DNA of 64,000 nt, taken from positions 16,918,501 to 16,982,500 of the forward strand of contig JAILWY010000001.1 in NCBI GenBank assembly GCA_022113835.1, in the 5' to 3' direction. The DNA is from Atopsyche davidsoni. Taxonomy: Eukaryota > Arthropoda > Insecta > Trichoptera > Hydrobiosidae. The notes beneath the pieces are model-generated. The model was not told the origin of the DNA. It was given only the letters and a program-made list of their open reading frames with translations, and made no database searches. The translations under genes and the position numbers were made by a program. Below are positions 47,926-60,595 of the stretch, piece after piece. Every line of letters begins with the position of its first letter. Within the stretch, counting starts at the first letter, position 1.

Positions 47926-47992
47926 TCTTCTAAAAATATAATTATAAAAATTATTGTTTATATTTTTATGTTAAATAAATAATAAGTAGTAG

Positions 47993-48526
47993 TGTTGACG
48001 ACGCGCTACCAGATATAGTTCTCGATCTCGAGACACTGGTAGACGTTCAATTTTCTTCGATGTGACTCCACGAATTCGCCAAGGTTCGTGGATACTTAGT
48101 GGACTGTATAGTAGGGTAGATTTAAACACTTTTTATGAGTAAACTTTTATTTAAACTTTATTACAAACATTGATTACAATTTAACATTTATCTGATATTA
48201 AAACAGGTTACATTTTATTTTAACTTTGGACCGATAACCGGGTCGTTTAATTTCACTTCACTTTCGACACAATATACTCCGAACTCGCGGCAGTATTACT
48301 TTATGAGATTTGTAAGATCTCTACTTTAATTACGGCAGGTACGAACATTTCGTAACCTCACCGGACCTAACGGCGGAACGGAATTCGCGTTTACCGGAGC
48401 GTCATCTTACGGGCATCGTAACCCCATGAAGACATGTTGAACACTGGCCCCTTGGGGGCTCTCACTGGTCTTTATACGGTTCCAGAACAAAGAAAGCATG
48501 TTTTACCAGTTCACACGCTGAAAACA
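47993..48526 (-). mobile_element. LTR-like repeat, copy 2
   Basis: On the minus strand it runs from TGTTTTCAGCGTGTGAAC to GCGCGTCGTCAACA (TG...CA). It aligns in blocks with 5590-6148. AATAAAGTTTAAATAAAAG near 48150 resembles LTR polyadenylation and TATA regions. No matching flanking duplication was found and no internal gag-pol adjoins. It is interpreted as a solo or decayed LTR. Confidence 0.6.
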
Positions 48527-48967
48527 TATTAAATTTAACAATCAACGAAAATATCAATTGACCGTGTCCAGAAAATATAAACTTTGGTTTCCTAGCTATT
48601 CAACATTAACTAGATCGGTTCTTACACAAAGACATCTAGTATTTCAACATGTGCAAGACTTAAAATCAAATATAAAATATCCGTGGGAAGGATAGTTTTT
48701 AGGAATTATTTCTCTATATGAATAGGTAACCGTAATACCAAATGTCAAATAAATCTTTCTTTGTATAGGAAACTGTATGCCTACAAATCTCTGAAAATAT
48801 AAAACTTAGTACTAAAATTCATTATTACCGAGGGATAAGACCCTGGCTGGTTCGTTAAACTAGTTTAAACATAAAAAGCGTAAAACATAAAATTCAAACT
48901 TAAAACAATCTATTCTCTCATCGGGTTGGTAACAAGTAGTAAATAATAGTATAAAAATTATGGTAAT

Positions 48968-50083
48968 TGGGTCGAATTGGGGCAAATATGCAACGACTAA
49001 TTATTTTCAATAGCAATTTTAAAATGTTTATTTATAGCTAAAAATTTCAAACAACAGTTTAGAATACGAAAAATATACGGCACCAATAGAAAAAAATAAA
49101 TCCAAAAGTTAAATGCATTCCTTATTCTAAAGGTATTTATTTTTTCTAGTAAATTTACTTTTAATATGATAAATATGTGGTTTTCCGATTGATTGGAGAT
49201 TATTATGACCGATTGATTTAAGCATTTAGGTGTCCTTTTTTAAATTGGAAATAAAATATAACACATGAACCTACGGTAAAAGATAAGTTTAAAAATTAAA
49301 TCAATTAATTTTTTAACAAACTTTTGTTTTGAAAAATCATAATTTTATCAAAGTTCAAGTGATGTTCAAGACTTTATTTGACCTTGTAAAAGGACGGAAA
49401 TTAAATAATAAAAAAATAGGTAAATATAAATTTTAATTTTTATAATATTCTGTAAATAAACCAGCTGTCAGCCCAGTAAAGTGATAATTAAATAAATGAA
49501 ATAATGAAACGATTTCGATTTCCGAGTAAGATCCGTACTGTCAAAAATGGGTGTATTTTTTCACTTTTTTGCGAAACGTGTCATCATATTTTTTTAACTG
49601 TCAATTTATTTTTCTTTGTTGAAAGTTGGTATTTTTACAGAATATTTAAAAAGCTTAAAATTATATTTATATATTTTTTATTATTAAATTACCGTTCTTT
49701 TTTAAGGTAAAATAAAGTCTTAAAAATGTTGAAAAATTAGATAAAATTACGACTTTTCAAAGTCAAAGTTTGTTAAAAAAAAAATTGTTATAATTTTATG
49801 GCTAATCTTTTACAATAGGTTTAATTGTAATCTTTTTTTTTTCAATTTAAAAAAAGACACCTAAATGCTTAGGGCTCTAGATCCATCGGTTATAATAATC
49901 TCCAAATTCCTAAACTTTAATCGGGAAAATACATATTAATCATATTAAAAGTAAATTTACAAGAGATAAAAAAATCACGTCTTTAGAAGAAGGAACGTAT
50001 CTAACTTTTAGCATTAAAATTTTTTATATTGATGCAGTAAATTTTTCGCAAAAAATTATCAAAAAACTCAAAAATTGACCCAT
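48968..50083. mobile_element. Second copy of the TTAA-type element, diverged
   Basis: The right side (50083 back to about 49860), reverse complemented, gives GGGTCAATTTTTGAGTTTTT, GATAATTTTTTGCGAAAAAT and ACTGCATCAAT, matching the terminal repeat of the element at 11203. The left side contains GCACCAATAGAAAAAAATAA and TGGTTTTCCGATTGATTGGAG from the inverted arm. The centre, with TTATTAAATTACCG and GTTGAAAAATTAGATAAAAT, matches 11590-11665. The outermost left end is poorly preserved and no TTAA duplication is visible, so its borders are approximate. Confidence 0.65.
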
Positions 50084-50843
50084 CAAAGGGATCAGCCACC
50101 ATAAGATACTATTTCAACAGACTTCATTATGATTTTCTGGAAAGAATTATTATTTTGAAAATTATAACGATTAACTTATTTTCGATTACATTTCTCATTT
50201 TAATTAGTAAAAAATATTTTTTTTTTTCTTTAATAATTTTTTTATTGTGGAAAATGATCGGAGGGCGCCATGGCTCCCGCGGGCACAGGGTTGGGGAATA
50301 TTGGAATGAGTTACTCGGCTGGTGAGCTGGGTCCTATTTACTGTCCTTAGATTTCGTCGTTTTTACTTTGTTATTTAGTAAATACATTTGTATTACAGTT
50401 TAATTATTCCACTTACATCCAGGGAAAGTCTTATCTCTACAACGCAAGCCCGAACACAGTTTCTAGAACGCGGTCGAACATCTTATAACATATTTTATTT
50501 ACTATTGCTCATGGAATCTGCGAATAAAGTTAATTTGAGTAAAAATGACATTGAATGGTGTTGGTTTTCTGCGCGGGCATGACGTGGACATTGATAATAA
50601 TGTGTGACGTAATAATGGCGACGACGCCGGAGCGCTCTGGCAATTTGCAGACCGTCACCAGTCCGGGCCATTAGCCCGTCCCTCGCCGACCGGTCAGCGT
50701 CAGTCCATTACCCGTGGGATTCAACGACCATAATGTTTCTATTTTCTCAACCGTTCGTTACAGTATTTCCACCTGCGATAACTTTGATAGTGCATTTTCA
50801 AATACTTTCATTTTTAATTACTAATTGCTTTTAGGTATCATAT
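50084..50843. other. No gene recognised
   Basis: AT-rich, with a GC-rich patch at 50600-50720 that has no recognisable coding content. Confidence 0.5.
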
Positions 50844-50845
50844 TA

Positions 50846-52126
50846 GCTGTACAAATAAGTTTTCAAGGATTTTTTTCAAGTTGACGATTTATTGTGAAAA
50901 AAATTGTTACAAGTTCAGTTTTCAAAGGATTGTCCATCGCTAGCCACTACTTTTTCCCATCTTTCTGGCGATTTTCGGATACCATATCGTAAAAACAATG
51001 TTTCTTTTGATGCAATCCACGAATCGATCCAATTTTGGACTTCTTCAAAAGAGCGGATGTGCTGACCCTTAAGAGCCTGCGTCATCGACGAAAACAATTG
51101 GTAGTCGTAAGGAGCAATGTCTGGGTTATATGGCGGGTGGGGTAGGACTTCCCATTTCAGCGTTTCAAGGTATGTTTTGAAACGCTGCGCAACATGTAGC
51201 CGAGCGTTGTCATGTTGCAAAATTACCTTGTCTTGCCTCTTCGTATTATGGCCGTTTTCCCGCAGTGGTCAGCTCAAACGCATCAATTGAGTTTGGTAAA
51301 GATACCCTGTGATGGTTTCACTTGGTGGTAGCGGGTCATAGTACACCTCGCCCAATTTGTCTTACCAAATACAGAGCATGACCTTATCACCGTGAATATT
51401 CGGCTTTGGCATCGATTTTGGCGTATGTCCAGGCATTCCCCATGATTTTTTGCGCTTGGGGTTATCGTATTGAACCCATTGTTCGTCACCAGTCACAATT
51501 CGATGCAAAAACCCTTTCTTTTTTGCTGTTGGAGCAGCTGTTCACAAGTAAAAAAACGGCGTTCGACGTCTCTTGTCTTCAATTCATACGGCACCCAATA
51601 TTCTACCTTTTAGACCATTCCGATGGATTTTAAGCAAACGGGTATAGCTTGTTGAGTCACTCCCAATGTTTTTGCGAGTTCTTCTTGCGTGTGGCACGAG
51701 TTTTCATCCAATATAGCCTCCAATTCGGCATTCTCAAACTTTTCTGGCCGCCCTTCGCGCTCTTTGTCATTGGTATTAAAATCACCATTTCTAAAATGTG
51801 TATACCAAAATTCACACGTGGAAATCGATGAAGCATGTTCCCCGTAAGCTTCTTGCAGCATTCGATGGCCTTCAGCTGCACTTTTCTTCAAATGGAAGCA
51901 GAAAAGTAAGCTTTCCCGCAATTTGTGTTTTGTTGGCACAAAAGTTGACATATTCGAAGCACACAAAAACTAAGTTGTTTCCACTTCAGCGAAATGACAC
52001 ATAATGAAAAAGAGAGCCGGGGGGAGAGGTGGGGTTATAAAATGAAGTTAGTTGCAACAATGTCCGTTTCAATTTAATACTAGTAACGTCATCTCTTGAA
52101 AATCCTTTAAAACCTAATTGTACACC
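50846..52126 (-). mobile_element. Full-length mariner (1281 bp), TA target site
   Basis: On the minus strand the 5' end is GGTGTACAATTAGGTTTTAA and continues AGGATTTTC. On the plus strand the left end GCTGTACAAATAAGTTTTCA continues AGGATTTT, so the two terminal repeats match with a few changes. TA flanks both sides (50844-50845 and 52127-52128). The length is typical for mariner. Its transposase gene is decayed. Confidence 0.9.
50915..51951 (-). pseudogene. Mariner transposase pseudogene
   Basis: The start is MSTFVPTKHKLRESLLFCFH, then KKSAAEGHRMLQEAYGEHAS and a second helix-turn-helix (HTQEELAKTLGVTQQAI). The frame fails near 51610. Central pieces (GDEQW-like, NPKRKKSW-like) are in other frames. 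The C-terminal 101 codons are open: QHDNARLHVAQRF with the second Asp, then PHPPYNPDIAPYDYQLF, where the usual PSD is PYD but the Asp is kept, and SPERWEKVVASDGQSFEN to the stop at 50915. The family matches the copy at 1-1084. At least two frameshifts or stops inactivate it. Confidence 0.88.
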
Positions 52127-52128
52127 TA

Positions 52129-54241
52129 ATAATTATTTAAAATCATTGGATTTAGCGCAATTAAATTATAGTTACCTGTATATAATCTAGTCTCTTAGTA
52201 TCTAAGCTTTAAAATGGTGGGAAGATATTAAATTACAAAATATAAAAAAGTTAAGAACGGAGAGAATATCATATTGTTGAAATTATGAATTTTCATAAGC
52301 TATTCATATTACATTCTCAAGATTTAATAAGAGACTCTACTAACTGTTCTTTTACAGATACATGTTATTTATTATATTCACCTTATTTTTTAAAATCCAT
52401 GGAGTATTGAGTGTTAATTTTGTGTTTGGAGTGATAAGTCCATTTTTATATCGATCAACAGTGAATAAACACAGTGATAAAACACACCTCTCGTACCAAA
52501 AGCCCGGTATTTGGTTTTTTTTTAATAATATAAAACTTCACAGCAAACATCGCTTCAACAGAGGTCTTATATGAAGGTTCTCGGTTAAATGCATACAAGG
52601 AAATTTATCGTTTAAAGTTTAGATTAGATAATGTGCGCTACTAATGTATGTTTTTAAGCAAGTTTTCAAATTATCTTCTCGCGACGCCAGTACGAGCCCG
52701 GAGGAAGTTTCTCGATTGAACGAGTTCCCGGGTACGAAGGGTTACACGCCAGCGGGAATAATACTTGCGGGAGTTGCGGGCCGGGCGCGCGAGGCGTGAT
52801 GCAGTGTCCGCTACTCCGGTAATTATCCGCGTTCTGCTCCGTCGATGATTGATATACTATATAATAATTGCCGGCGTATAAATGCGATCCCGCGTGGCTC
52901 CAGAAGGCGTGCGGCTTCGGCACGGGTGTCGGGCCCGGGTGCGACCTCGCTTCATCATTCACTTATTGAACACGTAATTTACAGTCAATAGGGTTTGATT
53001 TATAGCGCATTCGTTAAATTGATTAATGATGAATAGAAATTATCTATATATTTATGTTTTATATAAAGATGACACTTATATTATTTTATGTACACAGCTG
53101 ATTTCTAATGCCTTACGTGGATTGTTTTATAATTAAAGTAATTAATATTTAAAACAATGACAGACGATGCCATGATGTAATTTAGAATATGTGTATTGAC
53201 AGTTTGATAATTATTCGAATGCATCGGTTTGATGGGAACGAGTGGGGTTACGGGGATGATCTGTAGTCACGCGGGTGCTGTCGGGCTCCTCGCAGAGGTC
53301 GGGCCGATCTACGAGTGAGTAGGCGCTCAACTCGCGTGCACCGGGCGTGGACTCACCAACACCCCCTATCGTCGATGCAGCCGGGAGGTGATTAGTTTTT
53401 GTAATGTATTGAATCAAACACGTCTATTCAGTACAGCGTTTATTATAAGACTGGCCTAAGTGTGAGCATGCAACGTAGACTCCGTACATTATATTCTACC
53501 TACGTTATAGGGGAGTTAGAATTTTTATCTGATTCGAGATATAAGGTAATTATGCAATTATCGAATATTCTATTAAATTACGCCACTGTCTCGCATGCAA
53601 AGCGCGGATATTTATACGCAATCTTTGAAAACATAATACCAACTTCTTAAATGTTTTTGTTGTATCTTACTTAAAAAAATCGTCTGTAGAGACTATTGTT
53701 GACATTATAATTGTATCATCCATATTCATTTCCATGAAGAAATTAAAAAAATATATCAAAGATAGCGATTCTATAAAACTCTTCTTCCAAATGCACACAT
53801 AGATTGGTTGATATTTTTTTATTTGTTTTTATCGTATATTTTTTATTGTACAATTTATAAGTGATTTAACAAAAATATTTTTTAATTTTGATTTGAATGT
53901 ATTAAGACCGACAGTTTTATGCAATCAGGTGTGTGGTTAGCCGGAAGAATCATCATCATTAGCAGGAGGTTCATTGCAGCATAAATACAATAGATTGACT
54001 TTGAGACTATTAAATCATACGTGTGACTGGTTTAATAGTAAATTACTGAATAACAGCATTTTTAAATACTCGATTTCGGTTGAAAGTTGTCTTTGCAACC
54101 AACTTTGGTGATCTTTCGTCATCAGGTGACGTATTATTATCGACTGTTGCATGACAGCCGCAGCTAGTCCGAAGCTCATGAGACCGATTCCACCCTCTCC
54201 CGTACCGACCCAGTGCTAGTGTCATTTATAATATTAATTCA
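52129..54241. other. No gene recognised; two GC-rich islands
   Basis: GC-rich islands lie at about 52680-52950 and 53220-53400 in AT-rich DNA. A 98-codon frame (52666-52962, minus) spans the first, Pro-rich and with no domain I know. Not called as a gene. Confidence 0.45.
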
Positions 54242-54929
54242 CTAGAAATGTAGCCCGTCATAAAATGACGTATTTGATGAACGATGCAATAGTGTTTGAA
54301 CATATGTTTGGCTGACAATTAGATGAATATTTGATTTAATTTTGTACACATATATTTTGAATAACCGGATATTAATTTCGAAAGCAAAGCCATTCTAGGA
54401 AATATCACATTTCGTGTCACAAACAACGAATCACTTTCACTGCACTGTTCTTTATTAGATGAAGTCTTTATCACGTTCAATTGTGCTATTCTTTTTTAAT
54501 TACGTTTGCTGTGCTTAGACGGTGTTATTTTTTTAGGAGGCATTTTAAGTTATTAATGATGTGATTAATAATTTCTAACGCAACTAAAAAATAAAATTGG
54601 TACTTGTGTCAAGCTGACATAAACTGGAAATTTCTTAAAAGCATCATATTTTGTTTCTTTGTAAAAATTCTACATTTGAAATTCTCGCTGTGAACAACAG
54701 AATCATATAATTCGTACATATTGAAACTCGCTAGAGCATATTTTATAGTTTAATTACATTAGTTTATGAATAAAAATCTTATCCTATCGTCTTGAAATTC
54801 GGCACATGGCTGCGGAAAAATTTACTAAACTTACGTGCAAAAAATCAGCATTGTATCTTTTAAGATATTCTATAGAGAAGCAAAAGATGAAACATACACA
54901 CACACAATGGCTATTATTAGTAGAGTAGA
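54242..54929 (-). mobile_element. Non-autonomous Helitron, long form
   Basis: The minus strand starts TCTACTCTACTAATAATAGC after A and ends GACGGGCTACATTTCTAG before T. The hairpin CGTCAT-TTT-ATGACG precedes the end. At 688 bp it matches the copies at 9814 and 21809 along its length, including the MPPKK short frame (near 54543). The 5' end carries a small CTACT duplication. Confidence 0.9.
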
Positions 54930-55753
54930 TTTTCGGACAAGAAAATACTACTTGATTTATTCACCAGTATCATATACTGAGATAACGTGATCTTACCGAG
55001 GATTTTTTTTTTAAGTATCCTACGTAAAAACAAAATATACAATAAAAGTTTAAAAAAATGCCTCCGTGTATTTATATCTATGTATAAAAATATTGTAAGT
55101 TTATTTTAGAATGCATATAAAATTCAATGTTTTCAATATATAAGTAATAAATGAATCTCATTATTTCATACAAAATATTATTCAACAACAGATTCAAATT
55201 ATAAAGTCAAATATTCTACGTTAATTGCATTAAAATTTCACCCTTATCTATTGAAAATCCACTCTTAAATCCGACGTAGACTGTGCGTTTGTTACAATTA
55301 ATTAGGGAGGGATGCACAAGTATTATTAAGTCTCCTTTCTTTTATCCCCGATCCGTCGAACTGACTTAAGTACGGTCTAGGTAATCCCGTAGAGTATTCC
55401 GCAAATTACAATTGCACCCGCTGAGCCTCTCGCCCAGGCTAATCTCAGGCCGCAGAGCTCGCAGTGAACGCGAGTAGCGGGACATTATCGGCAATCAATT
55501 ATAATTTCATTATTAACGGTGTCGCCGAATTAGATGCGATTTCACACATTAGCAGCATAGTTTTGCACATCGGCGATGGACCGAAAACGGCAACACGTAT
55601 AATATGTGTTTTCTCTTATCTTACTGCATTTCATTTATATTTTATGCCGTAAAATTGTAAATTTCAATGCTTATTAATTTATTTCTAATATGATTAGGCT
55701 CATTAGTTCATACATAAAAGATGATTAAAGAAACTTTCAGAAAAATATCATCG
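54930..55753. other. No gene recognised
   Basis: AT-rich sequence; GC-richer at 55400-55480. Nothing identifiable. Confidence 0.5.
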
Positions 55754-55826
55754 TGATTTGTGTGGGATTTGAACCCACATTCCCTGGCTTACATGGCCGG
55801 TGTACTAACCCTTGTACTAACGAATC
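55754..55826 (-). tRNA. tRNA-like sequence, probably degenerate (anticodon position TGT)
   Basis: The minus strand folds as a 73-nt cloverleaf. The acceptor stem GATTCGT/ACAAATC has one mismatch. The D stem is GTAC/GTAC with loop AAGGGTTA, and the anticodon stem CCGGC/GCCAG has one mismatch. The T stem GTGGG/CCCAC is perfect, with loop TTCAAAT. The anticodon loop is CATGTAA, so positions 34-36 read TGT (Thr), but position 33 is A instead of the near-invariant U. Internal promoter boxes are recognisable. Two stem mismatches plus A33 suggest a pseudogene or the head of a tRNA-derived SINE. No CCA or obvious T-run terminator was noted. Confidence 0.5.
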
Positions 55827-58069
55827 ACTTCCGTTTATCGAGAATTTTTAACAATCATACTCTACATATGAACAAATGTGCCCAGGCCAACCAATTTAAA
55901 TAAATACGCATCTGATTGACGTCCAATCCAAAAAATAGACATGCTTATTAATTTATTCATTATATCGTCGTTATTATTTTCTAAAACCTAGAACATTTAT
56001 CTTTTGCTTAAGTTTTTTTACATGTTATTTATTGAAGACTTTCATCAGTTGGATTATTGCACCTCACATTAAAGGCCTTATTTTGTACTATATTTAGAAT
56101 AAATTTCTCGTTTTTTGAAAGTTAAGATACAAAAATATTTTTAATCTAAAGCCTCAAATGATAAATATATATATAATGCAGGAATGCCGAGTGATTTAAG
56201 TGATTGCTGGTTGTTGGTTAGTTGTTTTAATGTAATTCTTGTAATTTCCTCGCTTGTGCTTTAAGACTTCCTTGTACCTGAAAATCACTTCTCATGCAAA
56301 AAATTGCGTAACTCTCTAAAATATTTTCCCACCGTATTGAGAGCCTATTGATTACATATTTTCGCAAATCTATTAAACAAAGTAAAGCAAATACTCTATA
56401 AATCTCTATAACACGTATACATTTTCCTGCATTAAAAAAAGTTCAAACCTTATAGGTTTTCTAATATAGTAGTTTACCGTTCGTGTTTCATTATTGATTT
56501 ATATGTATAGATTCAAGAAAACATAGTCATGTTTATTTTCATAATTTACTTCTTATAGCTTATTTGTCTTAAGTAGTTATGAAAGGAACCTCGTAGATTT
56601 TAACTTAAAAATGAAAACCCGCCCTACCCGCCCGCGACGACACACTCGGGTTGGTTCGGTCGCTCGCTTCATCGCTCTGATTTATACGTAAGAGTTGCTT
56701 AAACGTTAAGAGATTCATTTAATTTTTTTGAAATGATATTGTCAAGCACTTTCTAAATGGTTGTTTTAAATAAAGTTTTTACACTTATTGATCTCGGGAA
56801 CTTATTTCCTCATCGCTCTCTTTTCAAGAGTATAATTTTTTCGGGTCTCGTTGGAAAATAAGTCTATTTAACGTGATTCTTATTTTAACTATCGATGGAT
56901 AGTTATTGACGAAATTAAAAGGGAGGAGAGAAAAATTTGGGCCTCAGGAACCCTAGCAATTCGAAGCAGATTTGTTAGCCATCGTCGCCCTTTGCCACCC
57001 TCGCCGCCCTTCAGCCTCTCGTCCCCGAAGCCTACGCCGTTCCCTCGGATCTCTCGAGTGGCCACGATAGGCGATCGCTCACATTGAAGATATTTACAGA
57101 CTATTAAAAGTGCCTATTTTAGAAAAGTGGATGGATTTAAAACGAATCGATTGTATTCACGTAACAGTGGGAAGATGCTAATTCAGTAGTAAATCGACCA
57201 ATATTCGTGATTGTTATGGTGATCATTGACAAATAATTGCTTTTTGATAGTAAATTAGTCACTATCCTTACGGCCCGGATATTAAAGTTTTTGTAAATTT
57301 TATCTCTGGTTATATATTTTTTAATGCATTGTTCCATTTTATATATAAACAGTATAAATCAAATTTAAAGTAATTAGAATGTACCGGTGAAAAGATTTTT
57401 AAGAAGATTCAGGTGTAGAATATAGTATGGAATAAACTACACTAAGCTTTCTGTTATCAGATTTCGGTGAGCAAGCTGTTTCTGTGACTTTATGGCCGCT
57501 GACACCGAACTTGGCGCAAATTAACCACTCCTACAAATGGGATACTTCCGTAGCTTAAATTAACCTTGATAAATTCAGCTATGATAGGCTTATGCTTATT
57601 AATACTTATTTTTCTGGTCAAATTCTCTTTGGCATCTTAGTATCATTCTGGAACACGTGTTCAGGACAACATCAATATTTTTGAGATTAGATAACTTCAA
57701 TGCTGATGGTTTCTCGAAGTAGACTTTGGCCTAAGAAGAGACTGTTTTCTGGCTTAGGTAGTAGGAAGGTATAAAATCACTGTTTGTGCTGGCCACCGCA
57801 TTTGCTGTATTGAACAAGTGACGAAAACTTTGTTGTTCGTTTTCACGTATCATTACACTATTGGACAAATTTATAGTTTGCATTATTTCTTAAACCTTTG
57901 TTTTTTTTTTTTTAACTTGTTGAGAAAGCATTCGGTTAAATTTCTTCTAACACTTGTATCTGCCCGACATCTCAGACTGTGCATTGAAATCATGCTAACT
58001 CGGAAACAGTCGTGTCACAACATTTCTTTTATGTACATTTATTTGTGGTATTTGCGCAGTTAAACAGAC
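55827..58069. other. No gene recognised
   Basis: AT-rich with GC-rich patches at about 56620-56670 and 56970-57070. No coding region is recognisable. Confidence 0.5.
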
Positions 58070-58215
58070 TCTGCTTGAAAATGCCAACACAAAAGGTTAT
58101 GCGAAACTAGTCACAATTTTTTTAAAATAAAATTGAAAATAACAAATTTATTTTACTTGAATAAAACACATCGAAATGGTATTCCACCCAGTATTTTTTG
58201 TCAAAAATATATTAT
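58070..58215 (+). mobile_element. Penelope-like terminal repeat, ACTAGT variant
   Basis: TTGAAAATGCCAAC, an A-rich loop, GGTTATGCGAAACTAGTCAC (58075-58114), and a 3' tail with TGGTATTCCACCCAGTATTT and TGTCAAAAATAT match the family at 37566. Stem II is partly disrupted by an extra A. No flanking duplication was identified. Confidence 0.6.
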
Positions 58216-58829
58216 GTGTGTTGTACAAAAAAGTAGTAATTGCAATTCCTTTTTTTAATAGTTTTTTTTTATCTTGTCAACGTGGAGAAGTTTTGCTAGC
58301 CATTTAAATTCTTTAAAAAACTTATAATTTAAAAATAATTACCTTTTAAAATCTATCATACGGGTTAAATTTTAATACTTATGTAACCCTTGGAATTCTT
58401 ACTAGACCTTCAAAAACGAATAATGATATACAGCGCATTCTCGCCGGAAACATTAATTATTTTCATGAACGAAACCCGCTATTAGTGAATCGGCGACCAA
58501 AATATCTGAACTCCTGGCGCGTCGGCTAGTGCGCCCGCGACTGCCGGAATACCAGTATCATCATTTCCTCTTATACCGACATTATTTATTGTCTTCCTTG
58601 TTTTTTTTTATTTTTGTCAGCTTATTGCCCGCAGAGTATAACGCTGTGTTTATATTTTGCTTTAAACCATACGATATACAAATAAAAATCAATAAGGTTT
58701 GTTAAGTTTTTTCTCCCATAAACACCATTCTTTTTTTACTTTCCTTTTTTCCACATGGCAAACGAAAGATTGATTATTGATGGTGAAATTTTTTTTTTAT
58801 TACAATAAAAGCTGTGATAAATTATGATA

Positions 58830-58866
<37 letters not shown>

Positions 58867-60223
58867 TTAAAACGAAATTCTAAAGCTAATAAATAGTATT
58901 GATAAAATATTATAATTCATAAATGTTTTATTAAAGTAGGTAAATACACCGTTTTCACTGAATCAACATGAAGCTATTTTTTTATTCTTTCTCGCTGAAG
59001 ACCACCGCTCGAGTGCGGCTTCGGTGACTTATTGTACGAGTTCATGAATCGACGTGGATTCAATTATTCGGCGAGTCCAGTTCAAAATGTATATATCTTA
59101 AAATAGTGAATAAGCTCACATTAAAACAGCATCTAAATAAATTTATATGTATGCTGCCCAATCGGTAAGTATGAAAATACTGTCGCATTTTTCATCGTTA
59201 TGGCGAAAGAAAATAAAGGTTGTGTTATTTTTGTTCCAATGCTATCTGTCCTAAATATTTGATAAGAGATGTTCATACTTACTGACATGTGTATGCAGGT
59301 AAGTTTTTAAAATATCGTTTGGCGGACATTTACATGTATTTAAATATGCGCATAAACAAGCGGGCGTCGATTCTGTCAAGTCAATTAAAACGAGCAGGCC
59401 GAGGACAGCCGAGTTGCGTTTTATAATTTAAATTTATAATAATTTATATCTTTGCATAGGCAAAGTAATTGAACACTTATAGAAGAGTTCTATTATTTTT
59501 AAATAAATTAACCTGTATTCAAAATTCGTTAGTGTTATTTTTAATTATGCCTGTTTCATGGAAGGATAAATGAATTTTTAAATAATTTAGTGTATATTAA
59601 TAGTTAACGATCAGTTTTGAATGCTTTTTTTCCTGGTATGATGACGCACCTATCTTAATTTATTTTGATTGTAAATACTTTAATACATAATATATTTTTA
59701 ATTTTATGGACCTATTTTCAATTTTTGAAATATTTGAATTCAAATGGACTAAATAAAAATTAATGACCCTTGCGGGATTTGATGCTTCGACCTGTTGCAT
59801 CTGAACCTGGGGGCTGTTAGCTAAATCATACGAGGGTCGAAAATTGATTCACAGTTTTGAATTTCTACTTCTGCCAACCTTAATTAATTTCAAATAAAAA
59901 CAGAAACCATTTTTAACCCTATTTAATATAATTTGATTTAAAACAAAAGAGTATGAATAATTGTATACCTATTTATTTTTAAATTATTGATCAAAATTAT
60001 TGTAAAATAATAAGAAGTTATCATTAATTATATGTTATAATATTATTTTCAATTTGCGTTGAAAATCAAATAGCTAATAGATTTATAATAATATTCTACA
60101 CAAATATATGCTCAACGCCGGTTGATTGATTGACTAGATTTTTATTCTGCCCGTCTAGTATTTTTGTCACAATACTCGCAATAATATTAAAGTTTGATTC
60201 TTCTTATAAGTTCAATAATATCT
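58216..60223. other. No gene recognised
   Basis: AT-rich. Contains an (AT)n run at 58832-58863 and a GC-rich spot at 58510-58550. The palindrome-like 59762-59836 segment was examined as a tRNA and rejected. Confidence 0.5.
58832..58863. repeat. (AT)16 microsatellite
   Basis: Uninterrupted AT dinucleotides. Confidence 0.97.
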
Positions 60224-60234
60224 TATATGGTTTT

Positions 60235-60520
60235 CAATATTTTTGACAGAGAGTACTTGGTGGAATTCCATTTTAATATTTTTGAATAAAATACTGGAGT
60301 GATTTTCCACATGTTCGTTTTTATTTGTGACCGGTTTCGCCAACGATTATCAAACAAAGTGAGATTTTATATAATAATAAGCAATTAGGTAAACAATTGT
60401 TAGCGGGAGATGTTGTTGGAAAGAGAGAGAGTGATTGTCAGGTGGTAAGGGCTAATGTGATTTTAATGTACCTGACAATCACTCTCTCTCTTTCCAACAA
60501 CATCTAAAACCTCAAAAATA
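60235..60520 (-). mobile_element. Penelope-like insertion with snap-back end, 11-bp target duplication
   Basis: The minus arm matches the full repeat: ACATTAAAATCACATTAGCC, CCTGACAATCACTCTCTCTC, then TTGATAATCGTTGGCGAAAC, CGGTCAC and a 3' end CTCTGTCAAAAATATTGAA at 60235. The opposite arm (about 60472-60507) is only a 35-bp inverted copy of the CCTGACAATCAC block. TATATGGTTTT flanks both sides (60224-60234 and 60521-60531). The hammerhead-like stem II has lost its first arm and loop, so this copy could not fold properly. Confidence 0.72.
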
Positions 60521-60554
60521 TATATGGTTTTATGTATATATAATAAAAATTCTA

Positions 60555-60557
<3 letters not shown>

Positions 60558-60592
<35 letters not shown>
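60558..60592. repeat. (AT)n microsatellite
   Basis: AT dinucleotides just after the right target duplication of the preceding insertion. Confidence 0.96.

Positions 60593-60595
<3 letters not shown>

Noticed and set aside
59762..59836. A second tRNA-like sequence (ends GACCCTC/AAGGGTC pair)
   Set aside because: The acceptor stem pairs, but the T stem and anticodon stem do not, and no sensible anticodon loop exists.
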